A stretch of 64,000 nucleotides of DNA from Polytrichum commune. Lineage: Eukaryota; Streptophyta; Polytrichopsida; Polytrichales; Polytrichaceae. The notes below the pieces were generated by a model. That model was not told the DNA's origin. It worked only from the letters and a program-made list of their open reading frames with translations, and did not search any database. The DNA is taken from assembly GCA_950295325.1 (NCBI GenBank), contig OX485806.1, positions 1,982,001 to 2,046,000 on the forward strand. Direction: 5' to 3'. Position 1 is the first letter of the stretch. Each line of letters starts with the position of its first letter. The translations under genes were made by a program, and so were the position numbers. Shown here in pieces: positions 13,901 through 24,104 of this stretch.

Positions 13901-16056
13901 CAACTCTCTACCAACACCCACTACCTTGTCACAACTATCTATTTGCAAGATTTGAAATTTGTGTAATGGGAACTCTACGGAAACAACAAAACACTACCTT
14001 GTCACACCTATCTTTTTGCAAAAAATTCAGCTCTGGGTAACGCATGACAACTCTCCAGAAAAACCAAAAAACCACAACAAAGTCACAGCTATCTAACTGC
14101 AGAAATTTGAAATTTGGGTGGTGATTGAATGATGAATTATTGGAGTGTTGCTACACAAATGTTGAAAGCTGGAATTCAGCACAAACATCAATTCATAGCC
14201 AAATAATATACCCTGTCAAACCACCCCTTAGAAGGAACACTTATTCTTGTCATGGACTTGCACTAACTATCAAGCTGTCAAAGTTGTATATCTATCTGCA
14301 AATTGGGAATGCATGCACCTCTCCCATTCAGAAATCAAACACTACTACCTTGTCACAGCTATGTTATATCTAGTATGTGGAAATCGGTAATGCATGACAA
14401 ATCTTCAAAAAAAAAACACTACTCTATCACAGTTATCTATCAATGCATGCTAGATTCAGATCCCACAACTACTAATCCAGCAATTTCGGTGTATTCAAGT
14501 CTCAGTTGCAGAGGGAATACTACCGCAAGTTACAGGTGTCGACTTGCTTGGTAAAGACAAGTTCCCACACTCGGATCCATCAGTTCTAGAAGAAAACCAT
14601 GCAGATTTAGTTCTGTCCTCAGAAAGCAGAGTGTGTACTCTAGTCCACATTGCAGAAGCAGGCTGTCTAATTTTGGGAAGGGATTACATTTCTTTGCAAT
14701 GAGTATAGATGTTACCTCGTCGGGAACCAGTTCCATATCAGTTATTTAGGTCACAGGATCTACCATTTGACCTCTCCTTCGAATGCCCAACCATCGATCC
14801 AATGTCCAAGAACTATACGCAAAGTAAACTTGCCCCACCCAAGACAAAATCTCCGCATCTTTCAACACTCATACACAAATGTTGTAAATTGTCACTACTG
14901 ATTCTTCATTTATACACATATGTTCACTTACAAGTATGTTGCCCACCAGAGACAAAAATGTACAAGCTACTATCAATGGCAACTCTCCAGCAACCAAAAA
15001 CCACTACTACCTTGTAAGTTGCCACCACTACCTATCTATCTATCTATCTTACTTAACAGACTTGGACATCGCAAGCCAACTCTCCAGAAAACAAATACAT
15101 GCACTACCCTGTCGCAGCTATCTATCTGCAACACGTTCTCTTGCAATATTGGCAGCTATCTATCCGCAAAAAGTTGGGTAATGCATGCAAGACAAGTTTC
15201 CAGAAAACAAAACACAACTACCTTGTTGCAGATCACCACAAGACGAGCAAGAGAACACAAAAATACCAAATAGGAGCTCCGCAATACTACGCATAACTTC
15301 TTGTTCTTGCTGACCGGCAAGACACCACAAGAAATCAGATCACCACAACAAGAGCTCCGAAATACCTACCTGCAATCAAATCCAAGTAAACCTCTTGGAC
15401 ATACCACTTGTCCGACATGCATACATGATGATTCACATTTTTCCAAAGACTTGCAACCCTAAACCCTATTCAGAGACTTGCAACAACAAACTTGTTCGAA
15501 TGTTTAGAATGAATACCTTATTGTCTATCCAATCAGAGAAACTGCTTTGTTTGGAGGAGGTTGGTGTTGCATCTCTAGACTCAACTTTCATCTTCTTGTT
15601 CTCTACATTTTTCCTTAGAGTCACCTGGCGTTTGGTAGCATCATAAGCAAACTTGGCCCAATTAACTTTGTGGTTGTTCTTCTCAGCTAGCCATGCTCGC
15701 AAAAATGTGGCCAAGTAGAACCCATTTGATGGCAAATGACCATACACAAGCTGACTTTGCCTTCTACAATCACAAATATCCTCCTGTGACAAGTAGTTTG
15801 AATCCAACCTCCACCCTTGGTCACCTCGAGGCCCAAAATATGCGATAATAGCATCATTGTCAATTCCTACATCTGCACCTAAATCTCTCGAAGTATCAAG
15901 CCCATAGTCTCTCACACCAAGATTCTTTGCAAAATCATCAACTGTCCAACTTTCCCTCTCAAGAACAAGAGTAGCAACTCGAATTTTCTCAGCTTCTCTT
16001 GATGACAAACCATTACCCTCAACTTTCAATCTTTGGACGCGTGCCCTTGGTGCCAT
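10913..16056 (-). CDS. Coiled-coil / Cys-His finger / AT-hook protein, 3 exons, 713 aa
   Basis: Read on the minus strand, exons 16056-15517, 13422-12471 and 11562-10913 have canonical GT-AG junctions and join in frame (540 + 952 + 650 nt, 714 codons with stop). Residues 1-180 are a basic, globular N-terminal domain starting MAPRARVQRLK. Residues about 211-385 are a long Glu/Lys/Gln-rich coiled coil. Residues about 409-455 form a RING- or PHD-like Cys/His cluster (CPVCGKFF, CVTSCGCMYHPFC, CAGRSCGKLF). Residues 672-682 carry an AT-hook (KKRGRPPGSTKK). I infer a DNA-binding, multimerising accessory protein. I do not recognise the combination as a named family. The gene faces the transposase at 4768-8733, and both share intronic CACTTGC repeats, so it probably belongs to the same mobile element. 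An alternative upstream ATG-like start would add nine residues. A host gene is the alternative reading, but the repeat-packed introns argue for an element. Confidence 0.7.
12000..12365 (-). repeat. ~60-bp tandem array with GCAAGTGCT motif
   Basis: This array lies in intron 2 of the minus-strand gene. It has about five degenerate units of about 60 bases, each with two GCAAGTGCT-like motifs and a block reading CTATAGAAAATTGACACAA. The motif occurs more than a dozen times. Seen in the sense of the gene it reads AGCACTTGC, like the motif in the transposase intron at 5.7-6.4 kb. Confidence 0.8.
13500..15260 (-). repeat. Diverged tandem repeats filling intron 1 of the AT-hook gene
   Basis: A phrase of the form CTACCTTGTCACAGCTATCTA, then TCTGCAAAATTTGGGTAATG, then GGCAACTCTCCAGAAAAC recurs about fifteen times at roughly 70-110 base spacing. 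Many substitutions and indels separate the copies. A short (TATC)n run lies near 15029-15048. The open frames read through this block on the plus strand are repeat translations, not genes. Confidence 0.75.
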
Positions 16057-18676
16057 GTTAACAAAGAAAATTTTGAACAACAATGTTCACAGAGAAACAA
16101 AGATGTCATGCAAATGCAAAAATTTAGGTTAGAGCTGCATACCTCCATTTGAATCTGCTCCTTCGTCCTCAAAGTGCACCCTAAACCCTAAGCTAGCCGA
16201 AACTTGTGCTACAGACAAGATCTACTGGAACCCTAATCGCTTCAACGGCACATGAGGTGGTGGAGTGAGGAGCCAGCAGCCTCGACGTCTTGCAAGCATG
16301 GGCGGGCATCTTGCAAGCATTGTGGTATTGATGTCATCCATCTCGGGATTCATCCCGCGCCCATCCCCTTAACCCGCCCTTACCCACCTCCTCTTACATG
16401 GATGCCACGTGATTCCCACATATTTAAGAAGGCTATAATTATTCATTAATTGTAGAGCTTCACCCGGTCATCATTAAACTTGGGATCTTTCCATTTTGAA
16501 ACCACTGGATCTTGAAAGCATATAACTTAAAGTACGCTTATAATAAACATATGGATACTTTATGTGACATAGAGTGGAATAAAGGTCCATGTTCCATATG
16601 GTTCCCTTTTTGTTTTCCCATGTTCCCTCCCGCGTTCCCATGATATCAACAAGTGGTGAATTCACTTACAATGAATGGGTGCAAGGATCAAAGATTGTCC
16701 ACTTTACCATGCTTGCACCCACATAAGGCACTTTCAGAACACTGACATGTCCAAAACTAAATGATTCTTAGAATGTAGCCATAGACAAAGTACTAAACAA
16801 ATTCAGAATTCCTTGAAACTGTAATCTCACATGCTCTCATGCTAACCTTAAGCCCTAAACCACAACAACCCAAAATTGCAATCATACAAAATGCAATTGC
16901 AATGTTCTAAAAAACTTACCTTTCTAGAGTGTTTGCTCCTAAACCACAACTAGCTACTCCTGGTGCAGCTAATACCAACTGCACATGAACAATAAAATTG
17001 AGGTCAGAAACCTCTAGTAATTCAATGTGCACATACATGATTCAACATTGAGAACTACTCAAAAAAAGTTGCTCATAAATCAGATTCATGCAACACAAGT
17101 GAAAGGAAACTATTCATTTGTATGCAAAAAATATAATGAACTACATGGTGAAGCTACAACTGAAACCCTAATGAGCAACATCTGAAACACTAATTACCCT
17201 TGCAACAACTGAAATCAACAACTGAAAACAACCTAATGAGCAGTACCAAGCAACAATGAGCATCCTAATGATCTAATGAGCAACAAGCAAGCAAGTAGCA
17301 AGCAGAACTTACTAATGAGCTAATGAGCTAATAAGCTAATGAGCAGCAAACAAGGAGAACTTACTCTAGCTCTGACGCGCGTCAGCAATTGACCAGCAAG
17401 AATGGGTTTTGAATTGTAAGGAAAGAGAAGCAATATCAGCAAGAGAAGCAAGAGAAGAGAGAGAAGAAAGTGAAGATAAGCAAGAGAAGCAAGAGAAACA
17501 AGAGAGGAAAGAGAAGAAAGAGAAGAAAGTGAAGATAAGCAAGAGAAACAAAAGAGCAAAGAGAAGATAAGCAAGAGAAGGAAGCAAAAGCAAGAGAAGG
17601 AAACAAGAGAGGAAAGAGAAGATGAGCAAGAGAAACAATAGAAACAAGAGCCGCAAGAGAAGGAAGCAAAAGCGCGAAGAGGAGGGCAAAAGGGAGCTGG
17701 TGCACTTTGAAACCCTATAACCTTAAAGCAAGAGAAGCAAAAGCAAAGTAGAAGGAAAAGAAGCAAGAGATGATAGAGAAGGAAAGGAAAGGCACGAAGA
17801 GCGAGGGCGAAAGGGAGCTGGAGTAATTGGAACCCTAAAACAATGGCGTGCCTCCACGTGTCCCTACCCCAAACGTCGCGCCCAATCGCCGGCCTATACC
17901 CTTACGTGGCATCACCCTACTGGTCTATATTTGGTATTGAAATAGGGGTTTAATTTATACTTAGTTCGGTGATGTTATTATCATATTATGTCATAATAAT
18001 ATCTTATGTTTATGCTAAGGCAAGTTAAAAGCCACACTAAATGTCACTCTAAATATAAAATGAGCCATCTCGTTGCCTCTTCTCTTCACTTTTGATAATG
18101 AGTGAAATATTTATACGAGCTCTAGAAAGTATTCATTATTTTAGGAAATTATAGGGTGTGAGGTTGAGTAAATTATTATGTTATTGTCAACAATTAAATG
18201 ACATCAATAATAATAATAAAAGCATTTTGGAACTCCAAACAATGAGATAAACTAACTACAATTTCTAGTGTGGCCTCTATGGAGAGTGGGGGAGCACCTT
18301 TCATTAAAACCTAGAATCACGTGCGTTCACTGCATACTCTAAAAACCCCCTAATATATACAAGTTATTTTTTGTGAAATGAAGTAATACACATACAATTG
18401 CAACAATAAATATACAAGCGACAATATGTATACACAAAAAAACATCCATTCATATATATTAGTCATTACTCGGGGGGGCAGTGTGTTAAAAAGATAAGGA
18501 TATAGGGGGGTATTACTTTCAATTCTTTTATTTTTTTCACATGCTATCATTATATAAATTTCTATTTTGGGTTAATAGAAAAATGGCTTGCATTACTTAT
18601 AATTCCAAATTACCTATTATTCCATACCCTATACTACTTTAAAGATGTCCAGTGCCATTTTTGATATCCTATATTA
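16057..18676. other. Presumed 5' flank of the AT-hook gene; no gene seen
   Basis: Near 16590-16640 there are four or five copies of GTTCCC/CATGTTCC, matching a denser cluster at 36.4-36.6 kb. Positions 17409-17790 are a long GA-rich tract (CT-rich on the minus strand), possibly promoter or 5' leader of the minus-strand gene. Within it, a block ending GGGCGAAAGGGAGCTGG is duplicated (about 17640-17730 and 17790-17850). Positions 17.95-18.67 kb are AT-rich and featureless. Confidence 0.45.
17409..17790. repeat. GA-rich low-complexity tract
   Basis: AAGAGAAGCAAGAGAAG-type units repeat irregularly for about 380 bases, with almost no pyrimidines on the plus strand. The Leu/Ser/Phe-rich frames on the opposite strand are artefacts of this composition. 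Confidence 0.85.
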
Positions 18677-18868
18677 TATTGGAGGATAGTGTTAGGTTGC
18701 AACGGTGACATTGTCCCATATGGGTTGTCTACGCTGGTCCTAACCCATACATATAAATAAAGGCATAAGGGGAGGAGCTAATCACTCTCTCCATTGTATG
18801 CAATCCTTGTGTGTTGTGTTCTACCTTTCTACGCTGATGTCTTTGCTTTCTCCTCTCATTTCCCAATA
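18677..18868 (+). repeat. Copia 5' LTR (192 bp)
   Basis: It begins TATTGGAGG and ends TTTCCCAATA, so the terminal inverted repeat is TATTGG/CCAATA rather than the usual TG/CA. ACATATAAATAAAGG near 18749 is a good TATA-box candidate. It matches 24092-24283 at every position compared. Confidence 0.95.
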
Positions 18869-18882
18869 GGTTATGGGCCCAC
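18869..18882 (+). promoter_or_regulatory. Primer-binding site matching the initiator-Met tRNA anticodon arm
   Basis: Immediately after the 5' LTR the sequence GGTTATGGGCCCAC is the exact complement of GTGGGCCCATAACC. That is the anticodon stem-loop of plant initiator-methionine tRNA. Most plant LTR elements pair with the tRNA 3' end (TGGTATCAGAGC), which is absent here. This points to priming by a 5' half-tRNA fragment, as described for Drosophila copia. Confidence 0.85.
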
Positions 18883-19121
18883 TTTGCTTTAGAGCTTAGA
18901 GATCAACTTAGGAGGAGGTAGGAGAGAGCCGGATCTGATCGGAGGCGATTTGGAGGTGTTTCAAGCTTTTGGTGGAGTTTTGGAGTTTTGGAGCACTTTT
19001 GGAGCGCCTTGGAGCATTCTTGGACACTTGGACCAGCGTGGAGGACACGTTAGGTTGAGGTTCATTGTATCTTGAGTGTTTACGTGAGATCGATTCGCAT
19101 TCTGAGGGTTTGAGGTGATTA

Positions 19122-19925
19122 GAGTTCCAAAAGGCTTAGTTGTGGCTTTTTGATGGTTATGTAGTTATTAAGCTTAGTTTTGGAGTGGAGAGGTGCTGAC
19201 TTGAGAGATCCATCCATTCAAAACTAACTTGGAGGTGTTTTGAGTTCCAAAAGGCTTAGTTTTGGCTTTTTGATGGTTATGTAGTTATTTGGCTTAGTTT
19301 TGGAGTGGAAAGGTGCTGACTTGAGAGATCCATCCATTCTATGCTTACTTTGAGGTGTTTTGAGTTCCAAAAGGCTTAGTTGTTGCTTTTTGATGGTTAT
19401 ATAGTTATTAAGCTTAGTTTTGGAGTGGAAAGGTGCTGACTTGAGAGATCCATCCATTTAAAACGAACTTGGAGGTGTTTTGAGTTCCAAAAGGCTTAGT
19501 TGTGGCCTTTTGATGGTTATGTAGTTATTTGGCTTAGTTTTGGAGTGGAAAGGTGCTGACTTGAGAGATCCATCCATTCTATGCTTACTTTGAGGTGTTT
19601 TGAATTCCAAAAGGCTTAGTTGTGGCTTTTTGATGGTTATGTAGTTATTTGGCTTAGTTTTGGAGTGGAAAGGTGCTGACTTGAGAGATTCATCCATTCA
19701 AAACTAACTTTGAGGTGTTTTGAGTTCCAAAAGGCTTAGTTGTGGCTTTTTGATGGTTATGTAGTTATTTGGCTTAGTTTTGGAGTGGAAAGGTGCTGAC
19801 TTGAGAGATCCATCCATTCAAAACTAACTTTGAGGTGTTTTGAGTTCCAAAAGGCTTAGTTTTGGCTTTTGGATGGTTATATAGTTATTTGGCTTAGCTT
19901 TGGAGTGGAAAGGTGCTGACTTGAG
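19122..19925 (+). repeat. 120-bp tandem array in the Copia leader
   Basis: Units start at 19122, 19242, 19362, 19482, 19602, 19722 and 19842, exactly 120 bases apart. That is six full copies and a truncated seventh. Each contains GAGTTCCAAAAGGCTTAGTT and GAGTGGAAAGGTGCTGACTT. Unit ends alternate between AAAAC(T/G)AACTTGG and TATGCTTACTTTG in the first four copies, suggesting amplification of a 240-base dimer. It lies between the primer site and gag, so it is part of the genomic RNA leader. Confidence 0.95.
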
Positions 19926-20039
19926 TGTGTGAGAACCTTGAATTAATTCCAAAGTTTAAAATCAAATTCTAAAATTTTCGAGGGTTTTTTAGCCCTCGTG
20001 GTACATTAAGTGAGTGGGAGCTTGCATTTGAGTTGCAAA

Positions 20040-23000
20040 ATGGCTTCTAGTGAGGGCGATGGCCACATCACGCTCGACAAGTTCGGCGGCGACAACTTCA
20101 ACCTCTACAAGTTCAAGTTGGAGATGGTGATGTCCACCAAAGACCTTTGGGAGATCGTGGAGGGTTCGGAGTTGCCGCCACCGTCCACGGCGAGCGACGA
20201 GGTCAAAAAGGCGTACGAGCGTCGATGCAAGAAAGCCTTCGCCATCATTGCCACGAGTTTGGTGGACAAGGAGTTGGCGCACATCAAAGGGTGTAAAGGA
20301 CCGGCGGAAGCGTGGAAGACGTTGTGCAACATCCACGAAACCAAAAGCTTGTCCAACATCTTGTTCATTAGGCGCAAGTTTTTCACCATCAAGATGGACG
20401 AAGGCGCCGACATCCTCGACCACATCAACAAGGTAAAATCTCTCGCCGACCAACTCACATGCTTGGAGGTGCCAATGAAGGACGAGGACGTGGTCATGAC
20501 CTTGCTCGATAGCCTACCGCCTTCATTCGACCATTTGATCACGGCGTTGGAGACGCGCCCCATGAAGGAGCTCACGTTGGATTTCATCACCGCACGTCTC
20601 ATGCACGAGGTGTCCAAGAGGAAGGAGAAGGAGCCTCAAGGAGACGATGCGGCCATGTTGTCCCGCCAACCTCGCACGTTCGACAACAACGAGAGGCGAG
20701 GTGACGGCCCGAGGTGCTACAATTGTGGTAAGTTGGGCCACCTCGCTCGCAATTGTCGATTGAAACGCAAGGTGAATGCCAACATCGCGAGGTCGAGCGA
20801 TGATTTTGCATTTGTTGTGAGAGATGGGGCGTTTAAAACCTCCACCACTAGATGGATAGTTGATTCGGGGGCCTCGAACCACATGACACCGCATAAACAA
20901 TTTTTCGACACGTACGAATCCATTTCGGGCCGTAAAGTGTTTATGGGTGACAATGGCATCGTAGAGGTCCTAGGCAAAGGCTCCATCCTAGTGGAAACAC
21001 GTGTGAAGGGTCGTGCACGGAGCATTAGAATGCACGACGTGCTTCACGTGCCCGACTTGCATTCCAACTTGCTTTCGGTGAACAAATTCATATCGCGGGG
21101 TTTGAAAGTGCATTTCAACTCGTTGGGATGCGTGGTGAGGGCGAGCAACGGCGAGATGTTGGCCGTGGCGTCGTTGGAGTCCAATTTGTACCAATTGGAC
21201 ACGAAGGTGATGCATGAGGCCGAAACGAGTTATTTGGCGCATTCGGAGGCCGACTCACATCCTTTGGAACTTTGGCACAAGAGGTTGGGGCATCTCAACG
21301 CCAATAGCGTGAAATCGCTCCAAACCATGGTGAGCAGCATGGACGTGCAAGCGGTGCCCAACGACGTGCATTCGTTCGCGTGCGAAGGATGCGTCCAAGG
21401 CAAACAAGCGAGGCGTCCGTTTTCCACGGAGGGAGGCACCCGCGCCACCAAGATCTTGGAGCTCGTGCATTCCGACGTGTGCGGGCCGATGAAAACGCCG
21501 TCCATCGGAGGGGCAAGGTATTTTCTCACCTTCATTGACGATTTTTCGCGCAAGATTTGGGTGTATGTGCTCAAATCCAAGAGCGAGGTGTTGGCAAGGT
21601 TCAAAGAATGGAAAACCTTGGTGGAGAGGCAATCGGAACACGTAGTGAAGGTCCTTAGGACGGATAACGGTGGGGAATACATTTCTAAGGCATTCGATGA
21701 TTTTTTAAGCAAACATGGCATCGCACGCCAAAATTCTTTACCTTACACGCCGCAACAAAACGGGGTGGCCGAACGGGCCAATCGCACCATCGTGGAGATG
21801 GCGCGGTCCATGATTCATGCCCAACGCCTCGGCCACGAATTTTGGGCGGAGGCGGTGTGCAATGCGGTGTACGTGCGCAACCGGTGTCCCACCAAGGCCG
21901 TGGAAGGTAAGACGCCCGAGGAAGCGTGGAGCGGGAGGATGCCGCACGTCTCCCACATGCGCGTGTTCGGTTGCGTGGCTTATGCGAAGGTGCCGGATCA
22001 ACGGCGGACGAAGTTGGACGCGAAGGGCGTCAAGTGTTTGTTCCTCGGATATTGCGAAGGCACGAAGGCGTACCGGTTCATTTGCTTGGAGACGAAGAAA
22101 ATCATCAAGAGTCCGGACGTGGTGTTTTTCGAGGACAAAACGCATTTGGAGGATTGTCCAAGTGGGAGCATCGACGAAACACCGGCGGTCAAGGTGGACA
22201 TATCCGCCAAATCGGACGTGGACGAGTCGGAGGCCAACGGCGACGATCCTTTGGAGGACCTCGACATCGAGGAGGAGGAGGAGGATGCGGAGGCCAACAT
22301 TCCGGCCACGAAATCCACTCGTAGCGCGGAGGCATCGAAACTTGACAACGGTAAGAAACCCGCAACCAAAGCACCTCCACCACCGCAACATAGCAATGAA
22401 ACCATGGGCCATTCTAGGTATCCGGATAGGGCACGCAAACCGCTCGGGGAATGGTGGAAGAACCACATTCCGCCGCCCCAAGACAAAGAGCATGCAAACA
22501 TGGCAACCATCGGGGAACCTAGAAATGTGAGAGAGGCCATTCAATCGAGTGATGCGAGCGAGTGGAAGTTGGCTATGCAAGAAGAGTTCGAATCTCTCAT
22601 TGCCAATGGCACGTGGGAGTTAACTCCGTTGCCGAAGGGCCGCAAGGCCGTGAAGTGCAAATGGGTGTTTAAAACGAAAAAAGACGCGAGAGGCGTGGTG
22701 GTTCGTTTCAAAGCAAGGTTAGTAGCAAAGGGGTGCTCGCAAGTGGAAGGCGTAGACTTTAGCGAAACCTTTGCACCGGTGGCCAAATTCAACACCATTC
22801 GAGTCATACTCGCATTGGCGGCGGCCATGGGCTTGGAGATACATCAAATGGACGTGAAGACCGCATTTTTGAACGGCGAATTGGACGTGGTGATCTACAT
22901 GGAGCAACCGGAGGGGTTCGTGCAAAAAGGCCGAGAGCATCTCGTATGCAAGTTGAGGAAAACGCTCTACGGATTGAAGCAATCCGGACGAGCATGGTAC

Positions 23001-24104
23001 GAATGCATTCACGTTTTCTTCATGAATAGAGGTTTTACGAGGAGCCATGCGGATCACTCGTTGTACATTTTGCAAACTTACCAATATATTGTGATTGTGA
23101 TCATATATGTGGACGACCTCATCATTTTGGCGAGCGACGTGGACATGATCAACGAGTTGAAGGCTAGCCTCGAGCGCGAATTCGAGATGAGCGACCTCGG
23201 CGAATTGCATTTCTTCCTCGGAGTCCATTTCGAGCGGGATAGGAGGACGCGCACCATCACCATGCATCAACGAAGCTACATCGAAACCATTTTGGAGCGA
23301 TTCGGCATGGCGGATTGCAAGCCCATCTCAACCCCGCTCGACACCAAGACCTCATTGGCGAAGCTTTCGGAGGAGGAATACGAGGAGCATTCACACGAAA
23401 TGAAGGACCTTCCGTATCAAGAAGCGGTGGGGTCGTTGATGTACGCAATGGTGGCCACAAGACCGGACCTCGCATTTGCGGTAAGCGTGGTAAGCCGCTA
23501 TATGTCGAAACCGGGTCCCATGCATTGGATGGCGGTCAAACGGATCATGCGCTACTTGAAGGGCACCTTAGATATGAAGTTGCGCATCGGATGCAATCAT
23601 ATTAACGTCAAAGGTTATTCGGATGCGGATTGGGCCGGCGATGTGGAAAACCGTAGGTCCACGTCCGGGTACGTATTCTTTGTTGGAGAGGGAGCCGTTT
23701 CGTGGAATAGCAAACGGCAACAAACGGTGGCACAATCGACAATGGAGGCGGAGTACATGGCCATGAACCGATGCACGAGGGAGGCCATTTGGCTAAGGCA
23801 ATTAATGGAGGATGTAGGTTGTGTACAAGAGGAGGCCACGACCATCATGTGCGACAACCAAGGTTCTATGGCATTAGCTAAGAACCCAACCAACCATGAT
23901 AGGTCGAAGCATATAGATGTGCAACACCATTTCATTAGAGAAAAGATTGAAAACAAAATTGTAAAGTTAGAATATTGTCCTACGCAATATATGGTAGCGG
24001 ACATTCTAACAAAGGCTTTAGCGAGAGATAGGCATGAGGGGTTAAGTGAAATAATGGGGTTGGAGTACAATGCAACCTCGCAAAGTGGGAGTATTGGAGG
24101 ATAG
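20040..24104 (+). CDS. Copia Gag-Pol polyprotein, 1354 aa
   Basis: One continuous frame encodes the whole copia polyprotein in canonical order. Approximate residues: Gag with a UBN2/retrotran_gag-like helical region (1-220); CCHC zinc knuckle CYNCGKLGHLARNC (about 225); aspartic protease DSGASNHM (about 274); integrase with HHCC finger (HKRLGHLN to CEGCVQGK, about 412-460) and catalytic core including FIDDFSRKIWV and TDNGGEY; reverse transcriptase with KCKWVFKTK, QMDVKTAFLNG and YVDDLIIL (about 1022); RNase H with DADWAG, RSTSGYVF and STMEAEYMA. Integrase before reverse transcriptase fixes the Ty1/copia class. The start is the ATG at 20040 (MASSEGDGH). The frame is open upstream only through a GTG at 20010. 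The TAG stop lies 13 bases inside the 3' LTR. No stops or frameshifts are seen, so the protein should be functional. Confidence 0.97.
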   Translation: MASSEGDGHITLDKFGGDNFNLYKFKLEMVMSTKDLWEIVEGSELPPPSTASDEVKKAYERRCKKAFAIIATSLVDKELAHIKGCKGPAEAWKTLCNIHETKSLSNILFIRRKFFTIKMDEGADILDHINKVKSLADQLTCLEVPMKDEDVVMTLLDSLPPSFDHLITALETRPMKELTLDFITARLMHEVSKRKEKEPQGDDAAMLSRQPRTFDNNERRGDGPRCYNCGKLGHLARNCRLKRKVNANIARSSDDFAFVVRDGAFKTSTTRWIVDSGASNHMTPHKQFFDTYESISGRKVFMGDNGIVEVLGKGSILVETRVKGRARSIRMHDVLHVPDLHSNLLSVNKFISRGLKVHFNSLGCVVRASNGEMLAVASLESNLYQLDTKVMHEAETSYLAHSEADSHPLELWHKRLGHLNANSVKSLQTMVSSMDVQAVPNDVHSFACEGCVQGKQARRPFSTEGGTRATKILELVHSDVCGPMKTPSIGGARYFLTFIDDFSRKIWVYVLKSKSEVLARFKEWKTLVERQSEHVVKVLRTDNGGEYISKAFDDFLSKHGIARQNSLPYTPQQNGVAERANRTIVEMARSMIHAQRLGHEFWAEAVCNAVYVRNRCPTKAVEGKTPEEAWSGRMPHVSHMRVFGCVAYAKVPDQRRTKLDAKGVKCLFLGYCEGTKAYRFICLETKKIIKSPDVVFFEDKTHLEDCPSGSIDETPAVKVDISAKSDVDESEANGDDPLEDLDIEEEEEDAEANIPATKSTRSAEASKLDNGKKPATKAPPPPQHSNETMGHSRYPDRARKPLGEWWKNHIPPPQDKEHANMATIGEPRNVREAIQSSDASEWKLAMQEEFESLIANGTWELTPLPKGRKAVKCKWVFKTKKDARGVVVRFKARLVAKGCSQVEGVDFSETFAPVAKFNTIRVILALAAAMGLEIHQMDVKTAFLNGELDVVIYMEQPEGFVQKGREHLVCKLRKTLYGLKQSGRAWYECIHVFFMNRGFTRSHADHSLYILQTYQYIVIVIIYVDDLIILASDVDMINELKASLEREFEMSDLGELHFFLGVHFERDRRTRTITMHQRSYIETILERFGMADCKPISTPLDTKTSLAKLSEEEYEEHSHEMKDLPYQEAVGSLMYAMVATRPDLAFAVSVVSRYMSKPGPMHWMAVKRIMRYLKGTLDMKLRIGCNHINVKGYSDADWAGDVENRRSTSGYVFFVGEGAVSWNSKRQQTVAQSTMEAEYMAMNRCTREAIWLRQLMEDVGCVQEEATTIMCDNQGSMALAKNPTNHDRSKHIDVQHHFIREKIENKIVKLEYCPTQYMVADILTKALARDRHEGLSEIMGLEYNATSQSGSIGG
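24081..24091 (+). promoter_or_regulatory. Copia polypurine tract
   Basis: CAAAGTGGGAG abuts the 3' LTR and has the usual plant copia form for plus-strand DNA priming. It is also read as codons of the polyprotein tail. Confidence 0.85.

Noticed and set aside
13523-15296. Several plus-strand frames (about 60-120 codons) in the intron repeats
   Set aside because: Each is a read-through of the diverged tandem repeat within intron 1 of the minus-strand gene.
17320-17766. 148-codon Leu/Ser/Phe-rich minus-strand frame resembling a membrane protein
   Set aside because: Product of the GA/CT low-complexity tract. Several frames are open at once.
19224-19697. Two minus-strand frames of repeated peptide MDGSLKSAPFHSKTK
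   Set aside because: They are translations of the 120-bp tandem array in the Copia leader. The repeat length is a multiple of three, so frames stay open by chance.
20010-20039. Upstream GTG start for the Copia polyprotein
   Set aside because: Eukaryotic initiation at ATG 20040 (MASSEGDGH) is more likely. The extra ten residues are not Gag-like.
21738-22580. Long antisense frame inside Copia integrase/RT region (and several others at 20-24 kb)
   Set aside because: Shadow frames of the GC-rich gag-pol gene. They have no motifs of their own.
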